From the NCBI RefSeq assembly GCF_900323885.1, contig NZ_OOHJ01000018.1, forward strand, positions 186,001-250,000: a DNA stretch of 64,000 bases, read 5' to 3'. This document shows, piece after piece, positions 49,148-58,998 of the stretch. The stretch comes from [Actinomadura] parvosata subsp. kistnae (GTDB taxonomy: Bacteria; Actinomycetota; Actinomycetes; Streptosporangiales; Streptosporangiaceae). The position numbers and the translations under genes were made by a program. The notes beneath the pieces were generated by a model, which saw nothing but the letters and a program-made list of their open reading frames with translations, was not told the origin of the DNA and searched no databases. The first letter of the stretch is position 1. Each line of letters begins with the position of its first letter.

Positions 49148-51022
49148 TCAGCGGTCGGCCATGGTGTCGCGGGCCGCGGCCGGCGCGTCGTCCTCCTGGT
49201 CGTCGTCGATGAGGAAGCCGCCCGACTGGTGCCGCCAGAGCCGGGCGTACGGGCCCTGCGCCTGCAGCAGCTCGCTGTGGGTGCCCTGCTCCACGATGCG
49301 CCCCTTGTTGAGCACGACCAGCCGGTCCATCCGGACGACCGTGCTCAGCCGGTGGGCGACCACGAGCGCGGTGCGCCCCTGCATCAGCCGCCACAGCGCC
49401 TCCTGCACGAGGATCTCGCTCTCGGAGTCGAGCGCGCTGGTCGCCTCGTCCAGCAGCAGGATCGGGGCGTCGCGCAGGATGGCGCGGGCCAGCGCGATGC
49501 GCTGCCGCTGCCCGCCGGACAGCTTGACGCCGCGCTCCCCCACCAGCGTGCCGAACCCGTCGGGCAGCGAGTCGGCGAACTCGGTGACGTGGGCCGCCCG
49601 CGCCGCCTCGATGATCTCCGCCTCGGTCGCGTCGGGCCGGGCGAAGGCGATGTTGTCGCGGATCGACCGGTGGAACATGGCCGGCTCCTGCGGCACGTAC
49701 GCGATGAGGCTGCGCAGGTCCGCCTGCCGCAGGCGGGAGATGTCCTGGCCGCCGATGAGGATGCGGCCGCCGTCGATGTCCATGAGGCGCAGCAGCAGCC
49801 GGGTGAGCGTGCTCTTGCCGCCGCCCGACTGGCCGACCAGGCCGATCCTGGTGCCGCTGGCGATGTCGAGGTCGAGCCGGTCGAACAGGGGCGGGCCGTC
49901 GTTGTAGGCGAACCGCACCCGCTCGAAGCGCACGCTCGCGTCGGCCGGCCGCAGCGGCTGCGGGTCGGCCGGGTCGACCACGGTCGGCGGGTCGAGCAGC
50001 AGCTCGGTGAACTGCGCGGCCTCGGTGAGCACGCTCTCCAGCCGCCGGTAGATCTGGTTGAACTCGAACATGATGCTGATCGTGTTCGTGTAGTACGTGA
50101 AGGTCACCACGATGGCCTCCACGCCCAGGCCGCCCCGCAGCGCCACCGCGAGGAGCAGGCCGACGGCGCTGGTCAGGACCGACATGGGGGCGACCACGGT
50201 GTCGACCCGCAGGTTGCCGTAGTCCCACGAGCGCAGCGACAGCCTGGTCTGCTCGGCGATCCTGGCGCGGTGCTCGCTGGCCTCGCGGTCCTCGGCGGCG
50301 AACGCGCGGACCGTGTCCATGTTCGACAGCACGTCGGCCACGTGGCCGGACACGCGTACCTTGGCGGCCTCGCGCTCGTCCACCATCGCCTGCCGGCGGC
50401 GGATGAGCGGGGCGACGAGGAAGCCCGTCACCACGATCAGCCCGAGCAGCACGATCACCAGCAGCGGGTCGTAGTTCCACAGCACCACCGAGGCGAAGGC
50501 CAGCGGCACCAGCTTGGCCATGATGGAGAACGTCATCGTGTCGACGAAGTCCTCGAACCTGCTGGAGAAGCCCAGCACCCGCTTGGTCAGCGAGCCGGCG
50601 AAGTTGTCGTGGAAGAACGCGGCGTCCTTGACGAGCAGCTCGTCCATGCCGACGACGCCGAGCCGTTCGATGCCGCGCGCGTCCGTGCGGTTGAGGAAGT
50701 GCAGGCCCACCCGCCAGAACACCTCGCCGAGCAGCAGCAGGCCGCCGAAGCCGAGCACGTACGGCAGCAGCGCGCCGAGCGCGCCGTCGCCGCCGGCGGC
50801 CAGGTGCCCGACCAGCCCGGCCACCGCCAGCGGCGCCAGGTAGTACAGGCAGACGTTGCCGAGGGCCGGGAGCGTCAGCGCGGGCGTGGCGACCCGCCAC
50901 TGACGCTTCAGCTCGCCGAAGTAGTGGCGCAGGACCAGCAGGATCGCTGATTTGCGCGGAGACGTGGGCTCCGAGGGAGCGGTGCTCTCCTCGGAGCCCT
51001 GTTGTGTTTCGAGCACAGTCAT
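49148..51022 (-). CDS. ABC exporter (fused permease-ATPase)
   Basis: A 624-residue half-transporter that should work as a homodimer. Six membrane segments in residues 40-330 form a type I exporter domain. The ATPase has Walker A GLVGQSGGGKSTLTRLL, Q-loop YVPQEPAMF, signature LSGGQRQRIALARA, Walker B PILLLDEATSALDS and the H-loop AHRLST. ATG at 51020-51022 has GGGAGGGG upstream; an ATG 36 bp earlier is possible. No second half-transporter is adjacent. Substrate unknown: lipids, peptides or drugs. Confidence 0.88.
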   Translation of the reverse strand: MTVLETQQGSEESTAPSEPTSPRKSAILLVLRHYFGELKRQWRVATPALTLPALGNVCLYYLAPLAVAGLVGHLAAGGDGALGALLPYVLGFGGLLLLGEVFWRVGLHFLNRTDARGIERLGVVGMDELLVKDAAFFHDNFAGSLTKRVLGFSSRFEDFVDTMTFSIMAKLVPLAFASVVLWNYDPLLVIVLLGLIVVTGFLVAPLIRRRQAMVDEREAAKVRVSGHVADVLSNMDTVRAFAAEDREASEHRARIAEQTRLSLRSWDYGNLRVDTVVAPMSVLTSAVGLLLAVALRGGLGVEAIVVTFTYYTNTISIMFEFNQIYRRLESVLTEAAQFTELLLDPPTVVDPADPQPLRPADASVRFERVRFAYNDGPPLFDRLDLDIASGTRIGLVGQSGGGKSTLTRLLLRLMDIDGGRILIGGQDISRLRQADLRSLIAYVPQEPAMFHRSIRDNIAFARPDATEAEIIEAARAAHVTEFADSLPDGFGTLVGERGVKLSGGQRQRIALARAILRDAPILLLDEATSALDSESEILVQEALWRLMQGRTALVVAHRLSTVVRMDRLVVLNKGRIVEQGTHSELLQAQGPYARLWRHQSGGFLIDDDQEDDAPAAARDTMADR

Positions 51023-51127
51023 CCGCCCCTCCCGAACGCCGATAGCCGCCGTCGTCATGCTGCCGTCCCGTTCCCGCGAGGGCGACTGGTTTTTGCGGCG
51101 GACGTGACCGGCTGGGGCGGGATGACG

Positions 51128-54100
51128 TCAGAAGGCCAGGTCCCTCCAGTTCTTGACCTCGTCGGCGGTCAGCGTCCTGGCGAGGATGGCGGCGCGGTCC
51201 ACGCCGCCGGTCAGGCGCTGGCCGCCGCCCTGGTCGGCGGCGAAGCGTAGCGGGCGGGCGGTGCAGCCGGTGATGCCGTCGGCGGTGACCTGGCCGGTCG
51301 CGACGCGCTCGCCGTCCACGTAGAGGGTGAGGGCGCCGGCGCGGTCGAGGGTGAGGACGAGGTCGAGCCAGCGGCCGGCGGGCAGGGTGGCGTCCAGGGT
51401 GACGTTGGCGCCCGCGCCGATGAAGCGGACCTTCCCTGCGGGGGTGACGTCGATGAGCACGCCGTCGGTGCCCGGGTCGCCGGACGGCTGGGAGTCGAAC
51501 AGCCGCCGGTAGCCGCTGCCCGCGACCTTGACCTCGGCGGCGAACGTGGCCTCCCGCATGACGCCGAGCGTGGTGTTCGCGGTGGTCAGGTACGTGTTGC
51601 CGTCGAGGGTGAGCCCGCTGCCCGTGGGGGCGGTGGCGTCGTAGGCGGGGGTGCCGCCGGCGACGGTGGCGTCGCGGCCGTTGCCGGAGGAGTCGGTGAC
51701 CGTTCCGCCCTCCTTGGGGTCCCAGGCGACCAGGACGGAGCCGGGCGGCGCGGGCGCGCACGCCTCCAGGGCGAGCACGGCGGTGGCGGCGCCCTTCCAG
51801 GTGTCGCCGGCGACGGAGGCGGTCAGCACCGCCCGCCGGGTGCCGTCGGCCGGTCCGGGCGTGACGGTGAAGGCGGCCGTGCGGGAGCGTCCGGGCGCCA
51901 CGCCCGCGAGGTGGCGGGTGGCGGGTTCGACGGTCCAGCCCTGGGGGGCGGTGAGCGTCACGTCGGAGGCGGGCACGGACCTGCGGCGGGTGGCGGTGAC
52001 GGTGACCTTGGCCTCGAACGGCGTGCCGGGCGTGGCGGTGCCGGGCGTCTGGAGGGCGACGGCGGCCTCGTTCTGGATCGTGTACGCCTTGCCGGCGCGG
52101 GCGGTCCAGCTCAGCGTGTCGCCGTCGCGGCGCGGCCCGACCTCGTGCCCCTGCTCGTCGTAGACGCGGTAGCGGCCGGCGATGAACGACGACCTGACCT
52201 TGATCGGCCCGCTCTTGCCCGGCCGGACGGTGACGGTGTCGGGGGCGCCGTCCTTCCAGGCGGCGTCCACGGTGATGTCGCCGCGGGCGCGCAGCCCCTT
52301 GACGGAGCCGTCGCGCCACGTGCCGGGCAGGGCGGGCAGCACGTGCACGACGTCGTGCTGGCTCTGCAGCAGCATCTCGGCGATGCCGGAGGTGGCGCCG
52401 AAGTTGCCGTCGATCTGGAACGGCGGGTGCGTGTCCCACAGGTTGTCCAGCGTGGAGGCTTTCAGCTGCTCGGCGAGCATCTTGTGCGCGTGGTCGCCGT
52501 CCAGCAGCCGCGCCCAGAAGTTGATCTTCCACGCCTTCGACCAGCCGGTGCCGCCGTCGCCGCGCGCGGTCAGCGACACCTTCGCCGCCTCCGCCTCGGG
52601 CGTGCCGGGCGTGATCTGGTTGCCGGGGTGCAGGGCGTACAGGTGGGAGACGTGCCGGTGCGTGTCGGTCTTGGAGTCCCAGTCGCTCTTCCACTCCTGG
52701 AGCTGGCCCCAGGAGCCGACGCGCAGGCCGGGGTCGAGCTTCGCCAGGACGGCGCTTGCCTCGGCCTGGAAGTCCTCGTCCACCTTCAGCTTCTTCGCCG
52801 CCGCCACGGCGTTGGTGAGCACCTCGCGGACGATCTGCTGCGACATCGACGCGCCCGCCGAGAAGTCGCCGTGCTCGGGCGAATAGCTCGGCGAGACGAC
52901 CAGCTTGCCGTCCCGCGGGTCGGTGTGCAGGAAGTCGAGCCAGAACTCGGCCGCGCCCTTGATCACGGGGTACGCGGTCTCGCGCAGGTATCTCTCGTCG
53001 CCGGTGAAGCGGTAGGTGTCGTACAGGTGTTGCGTGGTCCAGGCGGCGGCCTCGGGGAACCAGAAGGAGCTGGCGTAGTCGTGCACGCCGGTGAAGCCGA
53101 AGGGGTTGGTCTCGTTGTTGACCACCCAGCCGCGGGCGCCGTACATCTCCTGGGCGGTCTTGCGGCCGGGCGCGACGAGCGCGGTGATGTAGCGGTCGTA
53201 GGGCGTGGTCGTCTCGTGCAGGTTGGTCTGCTCGGCCAGCCAATAGTTCATCTGCAGGTTGATGTTGACGTGGTAGTCGGCCGACCAGGGCGGGTTGGTG
53301 ACGTTGTTCCACACGCCTTGCAGGTTCGCCGGGAGCAGGTCGTTCTCGCGGGAGGAGGAGATCAGCAGGTAGCGGCCGTAGGCGAAGAACAGCGCCTCCA
53401 GGGCGCGGTCCTGGGCGGCGGCGCCGCCGGTGTAGCTCCTGCGGAGCCGGTCGGTGGGGATCGCCGGGGCGGTGCCGCCGAGGTCCAACCGCACCCGGTC
53501 GAACAGCTCGCGGTAGTCGGCCACGTGCGCCTTCCTGAGCTGGTCGTAGCTCTGGGCGGCGGCGGCGTCCACGGCGGCGGTGACCCTGGCGTGCGGGTCA
53601 TCGCCCCGGTAGGCGGGGTACGTGCCGGCGTAGTCGGTGCCCGCCGACAGGACGATCACGGCGCTGTCGGCCCCAGTGACGGTGATCCGGTCCCCCGCGT
53701 CCGTACGCGTGCCGCCCTCGGCGATGACCTGCACCTGGGCCTCGAAACGCAGGCGGTTGTCCCGGAGCTGCCCGCGGATGGTGAGCCGGCCGCCGGAGGC
53801 GGTGACGGTCTTGTCGTCGCGCGGCGAGGTGTGCCGCAGCGTGAACGACACCTTGCCGGCCTGGTCGGCGGCGATCCGGCCGACGATCACGTTGCCGGGG
53901 TTGCTGGCGAAGTACTCCCGCGAGTAACGCACGCCGCCCGCGGTGTAGCCGACGCGGGCGACGGCCTCGCGCAGGCTCAGCTCGCGCCGGTAATCGGCGG
54001 GGGCCGCGTGGCCGAAGTCGAGGAACAGGTCGCCGAACGTCTGGTACGCCCCGAACCCGGTCTTGCCCTGGCCGAGCCTGGCCGCCACGTCGTTCGGCGT

Positions 54101-54457
54101 CATCCTGCCGTCGCGGTCGATCTGCTGCTGGACCTCGGCGATGGCGCCCGGCCTCGGCGTCCTCCAGTTGCCGAAGTCGTAGCCCTGGACGCCGGGGCCG
54201 CCCGTCCACAGCGTCTTCTCGTTGAACTGGAGCTGCTCCGACGCGACCCCGCCGAAGATCATCGCGCCCATGGGGCCGTTGCCGATGGGCAGGGCCTGGG
54301 TCTCCCAGTCGGTGGCGGGCTTGTCGTACCAGAGGGTCAAGTCATCGGGTGTCTGGGCGGTGGCGGCGGTCGCGGTCAGCGGGGTGGACAAGCCGGCGGC
54401 CAGGGTGAAGAGGGCGACCAGGGCGCTGCTGAAGCGTCGTCGCGGGGGGTGCGGCAC
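51128..54457 (-). CDS. Secreted GH95 alpha-L-fucosidase with LamG domain
   Basis: An exported 1109-residue glycosidase. Signal peptide residues 1-32; the GH95 N-terminal beta domain starts at LTLWYDKPATDWETQALPIGNGPMGAMIFGG. The (alpha/alpha)6 catalytic barrel contains LLPANLQGVWNNVTNPPWSADYHVNINLQMNYWLAEQTN, a GH95 hallmark with its paired Asn residues, and WDTHPPFQIDGNFGATSGIAEMLLQSQ with the Asp. An NPCBM-associated (NEW3) domain lies at about 800-890 and a LamG/concanavalin-like domain at 919-1105. It releases alpha-1,2-L-fucose (or L-galactose) from plant or mucin-type glycans outside the cell. Confidence 0.92.
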   Translation of the reverse strand: MPHPPRRRFSSALVALFTLAAGLSTPLTATAATAQTPDDLTLWYDKPATDWETQALPIGNGPMGAMIFGGVASEQLQFNEKTLWTGGPGVQGYDFGNWRTPRPGAIAEVQQQIDRDGRMTPNDVAARLGQGKTGFGAYQTFGDLFLDFGHAAPADYRRELSLREAVARVGYTAGGVRYSREYFASNPGNVIVGRIAADQAGKVSFTLRHTSPRDDKTVTASGGRLTIRGQLRDNRLRFEAQVQVIAEGGTRTDAGDRITVTGADSAVIVLSAGTDYAGTYPAYRGDDPHARVTAAVDAAAAQSYDQLRKAHVADYRELFDRVRLDLGGTAPAIPTDRLRRSYTGGAAAQDRALEALFFAYGRYLLISSSRENDLLPANLQGVWNNVTNPPWSADYHVNINLQMNYWLAEQTNLHETTTPYDRYITALVAPGRKTAQEMYGARGWVVNNETNPFGFTGVHDYASSFWFPEAAAWTTQHLYDTYRFTGDERYLRETAYPVIKGAAEFWLDFLHTDPRDGKLVVSPSYSPEHGDFSAGASMSQQIVREVLTNAVAAAKKLKVDEDFQAEASAVLAKLDPGLRVGSWGQLQEWKSDWDSKTDTHRHVSHLYALHPGNQITPGTPEAEAAKVSLTARGDGGTGWSKAWKINFWARLLDGDHAHKMLAEQLKASTLDNLWDTHPPFQIDGNFGATSGIAEMLLQSQHDVVHVLPALPGTWRDGSVKGLRARGDITVDAAWKDGAPDTVTVRPGKSGPIKVRSSFIAGRYRVYDEQGHEVGPRRDGDTLSWTARAGKAYTIQNEAAVALQTPGTATPGTPFEAKVTVTATRRRSVPASDVTLTAPQGWTVEPATRHLAGVAPGRSRTAAFTVTPGPADGTRRAVLTASVAGDTWKGAATAVLALEACAPAPPGSVLVAWDPKEGGTVTDSSGNGRDATVAGGTPAYDATAPTGSGLTLDGNTYLTTANTTLGVMREATFAAEVKVAGSGYRRLFDSQPSGDPGTDGVLIDVTPAGKVRFIGAGANVTLDATLPAGRWLDLVLTLDRAGALTLYVDGERVATGQVTADGITGCTARPLRFAADQGGGQRLTGGVDRAAILARTLTADEVKNWRDLAF

Positions 54458-54635
54458 GGATTCCTCCGATCACAGGAGCCTTGATCAAAGGAAATAGCAT
54501 CGAAATCCGGGCGTAACAAGACTTCACATCGGATGTCTTCTCGCTGAGCCTGGTGAAGCGGGACCCCTCCGACGACTTCCCCCGTTGAGCATCCGTCAAT
54601 GATCCGTTGACACGCAGGCCCTATCCTCGTGCGCC

Positions 54636-55547
54636 ATGTCCACAGACCAGGTCGCGGTAGAACGCACCACCGCTACACATATGCCCCCCGAGAGCGGCGC
54701 CCCCTCCTCTGACGAGGAGAGCAACGGCGGCGTCCTCTATCTGCTCGAACGCATCGGCTCCGTCATCGTGCCCATCGGCGTGACGCTCTATGCGGTGCTC
54801 TACCTCGGCGTCGAGGCGATGTACCAGGTGTTCGGCATCAGCCCCCAGCAGGCCGGCATCGACCAGTCCGTCCTGCTCGGGCGGCTCATGGGCACGCTGG
54901 TCCTGATGCTGCTCATCCTCCTCCCCACCCTCGGCCTGGCCGTCGGCCTGTTCTGGGTCGCCGACCGGATCACCCGGGGCGCGCTCGGCCGGCTGATCGA
55001 GGCCGTCCGGCGGCGGCCGTGGGTGGCCGCGCTGCTCGCCGCGCTGTGGTGCGGCGCCACGTACTGGGGGCTGTTCACCCTCTTCGGCGACCTCGACCTG
55101 TTCGTCATGGTCGTCGTCGCCGTCGGGCTCGGCGTGCTGACGTTTCTGGTGCCGTTCCGGCTGCTGCGCCGCAAGCCCGTCGGGCGCGCCGCCACGAAGG
55201 TCCTGCTCGGCGCCCTCACCGGCGTCGGGCTGGGGTTCCTGCTGATCCTCGCGATGGTGCAGGGCGCGCTCCAGGTGCAGGCGACCGGCCAGGCGAACGA
55301 CCTGCTCACGTACGTCGGCTTCCAGGACCAGTGGGCGATCATCAAGAACGCCGAGGACGACAAGCCGCTCTACGACGGGCGCTGGATGATGCTGCTCGGG
55401 GAGAGCGACGGCACGTACATCTTCTACGACTGCGACAAGTACGAGACGTTCCGCCGGCCCATGGAGACGACCAACCTGGCCTCGATCCAGCTCGACCCGG
55501 ACCGCGAGAAGGGCTTCACCTGCGGCTCTCTGGCCGAGCGGCAGTAG
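54636..55547 (+). CDS. Four-helix membrane protein of unknown function
   Basis: A 303-residue protein with four strong membrane helices (about residues 28-52, 82-108, 126-142 and 145-165, with another near 186-208) and a C-terminal domain of about 95 residues (TGQANDLLTYVGFQDQWAIIKNAEDDKPLYDGRWMMLLGESDGTYIFYDCDKYETFRRPMETTNLAS). The C-terminal part resembles a beta-barrel-like extracytoplasmic or cytoplasmic tail; no family is recognised. It is divergent from the fucosidase and convergent with the BTAD regulator. The start ATG at 54636 has no strong ribosome site. Confidence 0.68.
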   Translation: MSTDQVAVERTTATHMPPESGAPSSDEESNGGVLYLLERIGSVIVPIGVTLYAVLYLGVEAMYQVFGISPQQAGIDQSVLLGRLMGTLVLMLLILLPTLGLAVGLFWVADRITRGALGRLIEAVRRRPWVAALLAALWCGATYWGLFTLFGDLDLFVMVVVAVGLGVLTFLVPFRLLRRKPVGRAATKVLLGALTGVGLGFLLILAMVQGALQVQATGQANDLLTYVGFQDQWAIIKNAEDDKPLYDGRWMMLLGESDGTYIFYDCDKYETFRRPMETTNLASIQLDPDREKGFTCGSLAERQ

Positions 55548-55590
55548 GGCGCGCAACTCGGCGGCCCTGCGACGGCCGGATGACGCGGGC

Positions 55591-58500
55591 TCAGCGGCCC
55601 GCGACGGCCGGGCGCGGGCGGCCTGGTGACGCGGGCTCGGTGGCGGGTGGCTCGGCGGCGGGCGACTCAGTGGCGGGTGGCTCCGCGTCCATGGTGGCGA
55701 GCAGGGCGCGCAGGTCGGCCGCGTCCGGCAGGTCCTGCCGCTCCATGATTTCCAGCGCCTGGGCCAGGCACGCCCTGGCCCGGCTGCGCCGGCCGAGCCC
55801 CGCCAGCGCCCGCCCCAGCACGGCCAGCGCCTTGCCGCGCATCCACCCCTGGTCCGCCTCCCGCAGCATGGCCAGCGACTCCTCCGCGTGGTCCACGGCC
55901 CGGTCGGGCCGCCCCATCACGAGGTACGTCTCGGCCATGCGGCGCACGGTCATGCCCTCCCACGCGCGCTGCTTCAGCCGCCGGAACTCGCTCCGGCCCG
56001 CGCCGAAGCGGGCCAGCGCCTCCTCGTGCCGGCCGGCGGCGCCCAGCGCCACGGCGAGCTGGTAGAGCAGCTGCGGGTTCGGCCGGCCGCCGCGCAGCTC
56101 CCGGCCGATGCCGTCGGCCAGCTCCCCGACCTCCACCCCCACCTCCCCCTGCCCGGCCTCGGCCAGCAGGAGCGCCAGGTTGCCCAGGCAGACGGCCTCC
56201 TCCGAGCGGCGGCCGAGGGCGCGCCACGTCCCGATCGTCTCGTTGTAGAGGGCGATCGCCTCGTCGTACGCGCGCCTCTCGTGCGCGAGCATGGCGAGCA
56301 GGTTGACCGCGAAGGCGTGATCCGCCGGGCGGGCGCCGGCGCACTCCCGCACGGCCCTGCCCTCCTCGGCCGCCGCCTCGGTGGCCCGGCCGGCGTACAG
56401 GATCTCGCCGCGCTTGCGCCGCGCGTGCGCCTCGGCGACCCGGTCGCCGCGCTCGGCCGCCGCCGCGACCAGCCGCTCCGCCGTCTGCTCGTAACAGGTC
56501 GTGCCCGACTCGAAGTCGAAGACCAGGCTCATCATGTCGAACAGCGACACCGCGTCCCGCAGCGTGCCGCCCGGCGTCTCGGCGAGCTGGTGCAGGAGGC
56601 CGAGCATGCCCTGCTCCTCGGCCTGCCCCCAGGCGAGCGCGGCGTCCAGATCCTCGAACGGCGGCCGGGGGCCGGACGGGGTGAGCCCGTCGAGCACCGG
56701 GTCGCCCGGGTACATCACGCCGACGATCCACGCCATGGCGGCCAGGTAGTGCCCGAGCAGCCGGTCGAGAGCCACCCGCCGCGCCTCGGCACCGTGCGTC
56801 CGCGCCGGGCCACCCGCCCCCTCACCGTGCGTCCGCGCCGGGCCGCCCGCCCCCTCGCCGTGCGTCCGCGCCAGGCCACCCGCCCCCTCGCCGTGCGTCC
56901 ACGCCAGGCCACCCGCTCCCTCGCCACCGAGCGTGTCCGATTCGCCGGTTCGCGTCCCTTCGTCGTCCAGGCGGGAGCGGGCGTACAGCTTGAGGAGGTC
57001 GTGGTGGCGGTAGCGGCCGGGGGCGGGCGACTCCATCATGTGCACGTTCACCAGAGCCTCGCAGAGCTCCTCCGCCTCCGGCTCCGTCACGCCCAGCACG
57101 GCCGCCGCCGACGAGGCGGGCAGGTCGGCCGCGTTCGGCACGGCCAGCAGCCGGAACGCCGCCGCGTGCGCCGCGTCCAGCTGGTCGTACCCCAGGGCGA
57201 ACGTCGCCTCCACGGCGAGGTCGTCCACCCGTAACTCGCCCAGCCGGCGGCGCTCGTCGGCCATCCGGTCGCGCATCCTGGCCAGGCGCCAGCCGGGGCG
57301 CGCCGCCAGCCGGGAGGCCACGATCCTGATCGCCAGGGGCAGGTACCCGCACGCCCGCACCAGCTCGTGCGCCGCCTCCCGCTCGGCGGCCACCCGCTCC
57401 GCCCCCACCACCTTGACCAGCAACTCCAGCGCCTCGTCCGGGCGCATCGCCGCCAGGCCGAGGTGCCGCGCGCCGGAGAGCCCGGCCAGGCGCGCCCGGC
57501 TGGTGACCAGCACGGCGCACCCGGCGGCGCCCGGGAGCAGCGGGCGCACCTGTGCCGCGCTCGCCGCGTTGTCCAGCAGCACCAGGACGCGCCGTTCGGC
57601 CAGCACCGAGCGGTAGAGCGCGGCCCGTTCCTCCAGGTCCTCGGAGACCGCGGCCGGGTCCACGCCCAGCGCGCGCAGGAACGCGCCCAGCACCGCCTGC
57701 GCCCCCAGCGGGCGCGGCCCCGCTCCTCGCAGGTCGACGAAGAGCTGCCCGTCGGGGTAGGCGGCGGCGAGCCGGTGCGCCGCGTGCACGGCCAGGGCGG
57801 TCTTGCCCATGCCACCGGCGCCCGCCACGGCGGAGATGACCAGCGCGGAGCCGTTCCCCTCGCGCAGGGTTCGCACCACCCGCTCGACGTCCGGCTGCCT
57901 GCCGGTGAAGTCCGTCATGTCGGCGGGAAGCTGGCGCGGCACCGGCCACGGGGCCGGCCCCTGCTCCTTCTGTTCCGTGCCGAGCCCCGGATCGGCGGTG
58001 ATGATCCGCTGGTACAGCTCCGCGAGCTCCGGCGACGGATCGACGCCCAGCTCCGCGGCCAGCAGCTTCCTGAGGTCGGTGAAGACGCCGATCGCCTCCG
58101 CCTGCCGGCCCGACCGGTACAGCGCCACCATCAGCAGCCCGGCCAGCCGCTCCCTGACCGGGTGCTCCGCGCACAGCGTGGTGAGCTCGGCGACGACCTC
58201 CGCGTGCCTGCCCTGCTCGACGTCCTCGCCGATCCGGCGCTCCAGCAGCGCCAGCCGCCGCTCCGCCAGGCGGGCCCGCTGCGCGCGGGCGTAGCCGCCG
58301 TCGAGCCCGGCCAGCGGCTCCCCCTGCCACAGCGCCAGCGCCTCGCCGAGCCGCCCCTGCCGGGACAGCTCGTCGAGGACGCCAAGGTCGGTGGTGCCGG
58401 CGGTGAGGGCGTACCCGCTGCCGACGGAGGCGATCACCTCGGCGCCGAGCACGGACCGCAGCCGGGACACGTACGTGCGCAAAGTGCCGATGGCGGTACG

Positions 58501-58680
58501 CGGCTGCTCCGCCCCCCACACCGCGTCGAGCAGGTGCTCGTGGGAGACCACCCGGCCGCCGGCCAGCACCAGCACCGCCAGCACGAGCCGCTGCTGCGGC
58601 GAGCCGACGTCCACCTCGGCGCCGCCCCGCCAGGCGCGCACCGGGCCCAGCACGGACAGCCGCAGTTCAGGATCACTCAT
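55591..58680 (-). CDS. AfsR/SARP-type BTAD regulator with NB-ARC and TPR domains
   Basis: A 1029-residue regulator. An OmpR-type winged helix (LRLSVLGPVRAWRGGAEVDVGSPQQRLVLAVLVLAGGRVVSHEHLLDAVWG) and BTAD (residues about 95-250) come first, then an NB-ARC ATPase with Walker A VAGAGGMGKTALAVHAAHRL (about 290) and RRVLVLLDNAASAAQVRPLLPGA. A TPR array covers residues 690-1000. Such proteins activate secondary-metabolite clusters. ATG at 58678-58680 begins just before the winged helix. Residues about 587-630 carry four 11-residue repeats (THGEGAGGPAR) between NB-ARC and TPR. No biosynthetic core genes are visible. Confidence 0.92.
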   Translation of the reverse strand: MSDPELRLSVLGPVRAWRGGAEVDVGSPQQRLVLAVLVLAGGRVVSHEHLLDAVWGAEQPRTAIGTLRTYVSRLRSVLGAEVIASVGSGYALTAGTTDLGVLDELSRQGRLGEALALWQGEPLAGLDGGYARAQRARLAERRLALLERRIGEDVEQGRHAEVVAELTTLCAEHPVRERLAGLLMVALYRSGRQAEAIGVFTDLRKLLAAELGVDPSPELAELYQRIITADPGLGTEQKEQGPAPWPVPRQLPADMTDFTGRQPDVERVVRTLREGNGSALVISAVAGAGGMGKTALAVHAAHRLAAAYPDGQLFVDLRGAGPRPLGAQAVLGAFLRALGVDPAAVSEDLEERAALYRSVLAERRVLVLLDNAASAAQVRPLLPGAAGCAVLVTSRARLAGLSGARHLGLAAMRPDEALELLVKVVGAERVAAEREAAHELVRACGYLPLAIRIVASRLAARPGWRLARMRDRMADERRRLGELRVDDLAVEATFALGYDQLDAAHAAAFRLLAVPNAADLPASSAAAVLGVTEPEAEELCEALVNVHMMESPAPGRYRHHDLLKLYARSRLDDEGTRTGESDTLGGEGAGGLAWTHGEGAGGLARTHGEGAGGPARTHGEGAGGPARTHGAEARRVALDRLLGHYLAAMAWIVGVMYPGDPVLDGLTPSGPRPPFEDLDAALAWGQAEEQGMLGLLHQLAETPGGTLRDAVSLFDMMSLVFDFESGTTCYEQTAERLVAAAAERGDRVAEAHARRKRGEILYAGRATEAAAEEGRAVRECAGARPADHAFAVNLLAMLAHERRAYDEAIALYNETIGTWRALGRRSEEAVCLGNLALLLAEAGQGEVGVEVGELADGIGRELRGGRPNPQLLYQLAVALGAAGRHEEALARFGAGRSEFRRLKQRAWEGMTVRRMAETYLVMGRPDRAVDHAEESLAMLREADQGWMRGKALAVLGRALAGLGRRSRARACLAQALEIMERQDLPDAADLRALLATMDAEPPATESPAAEPPATEPASPGRPRPAVAGR
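56792..56923 (-). repeat. 4 x 33-bp in-frame repeat in the BTAD regulator
   Basis: Units at 56792, 56825, 56858 and 56891, 33 bp each, nearly identical, encoding THGEGAGG[LP]A[RW]. They lie in the linker between the NB-ARC and TPR parts. Confidence 0.95.
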
Positions 58681-58821
58681 CGGGGCACCACGGCGACGCG
58701 CTCGTCTCCTCTGCCGGGACCGTCGCCTTCCTCCTACTTGGGAAGGCGTTCGCCTGATCGAGGCAAGCATCATAGGGGACGCCCGGCGACCGGCGCGGCC
58801 CGTTCCGCGGACCGTCCCTGG

Positions 58822-58998
58822 TCATGGGTCGCGCCTGCTCAGCAGCTTGGGCAGGGCCGCGAGCGTCGCGCCGCCCGCGCCGCCGCCGCTGAGCAGGGCG
58901 CCCGGCCACTGGGCGCCGGCGGCGAGGACGAGCGCGCAGGTGATCGCGGCGATCATGATCGTCAGGGTGAGGGTGAGAAGCTGGCGGGTGGTGAACAA
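58822..58998 (-). CDS. Small one-helix membrane protein
   Basis: A 58-residue protein: LFTTRQLLTLTLTIMIAAITCALVLAAG, then a Gly/Ala-rich turn and LLSRRDP. It has one or two membrane helices and resembles small hypothetical proteins common in actinomycetes. A TTG at 58996-58998 with AAGGGGA 9 bp upstream is the best start; ATG starts far upstream run through sequence without protein character. It lies upstream of the BTAD gene on the same strand. Confidence 0.5.
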   Translation of the reverse strand: MFTTRQLLTLTLTIMIAAITCALVLAAGAQWPGALLSGGGAGGATLAALPKLLSRRDP

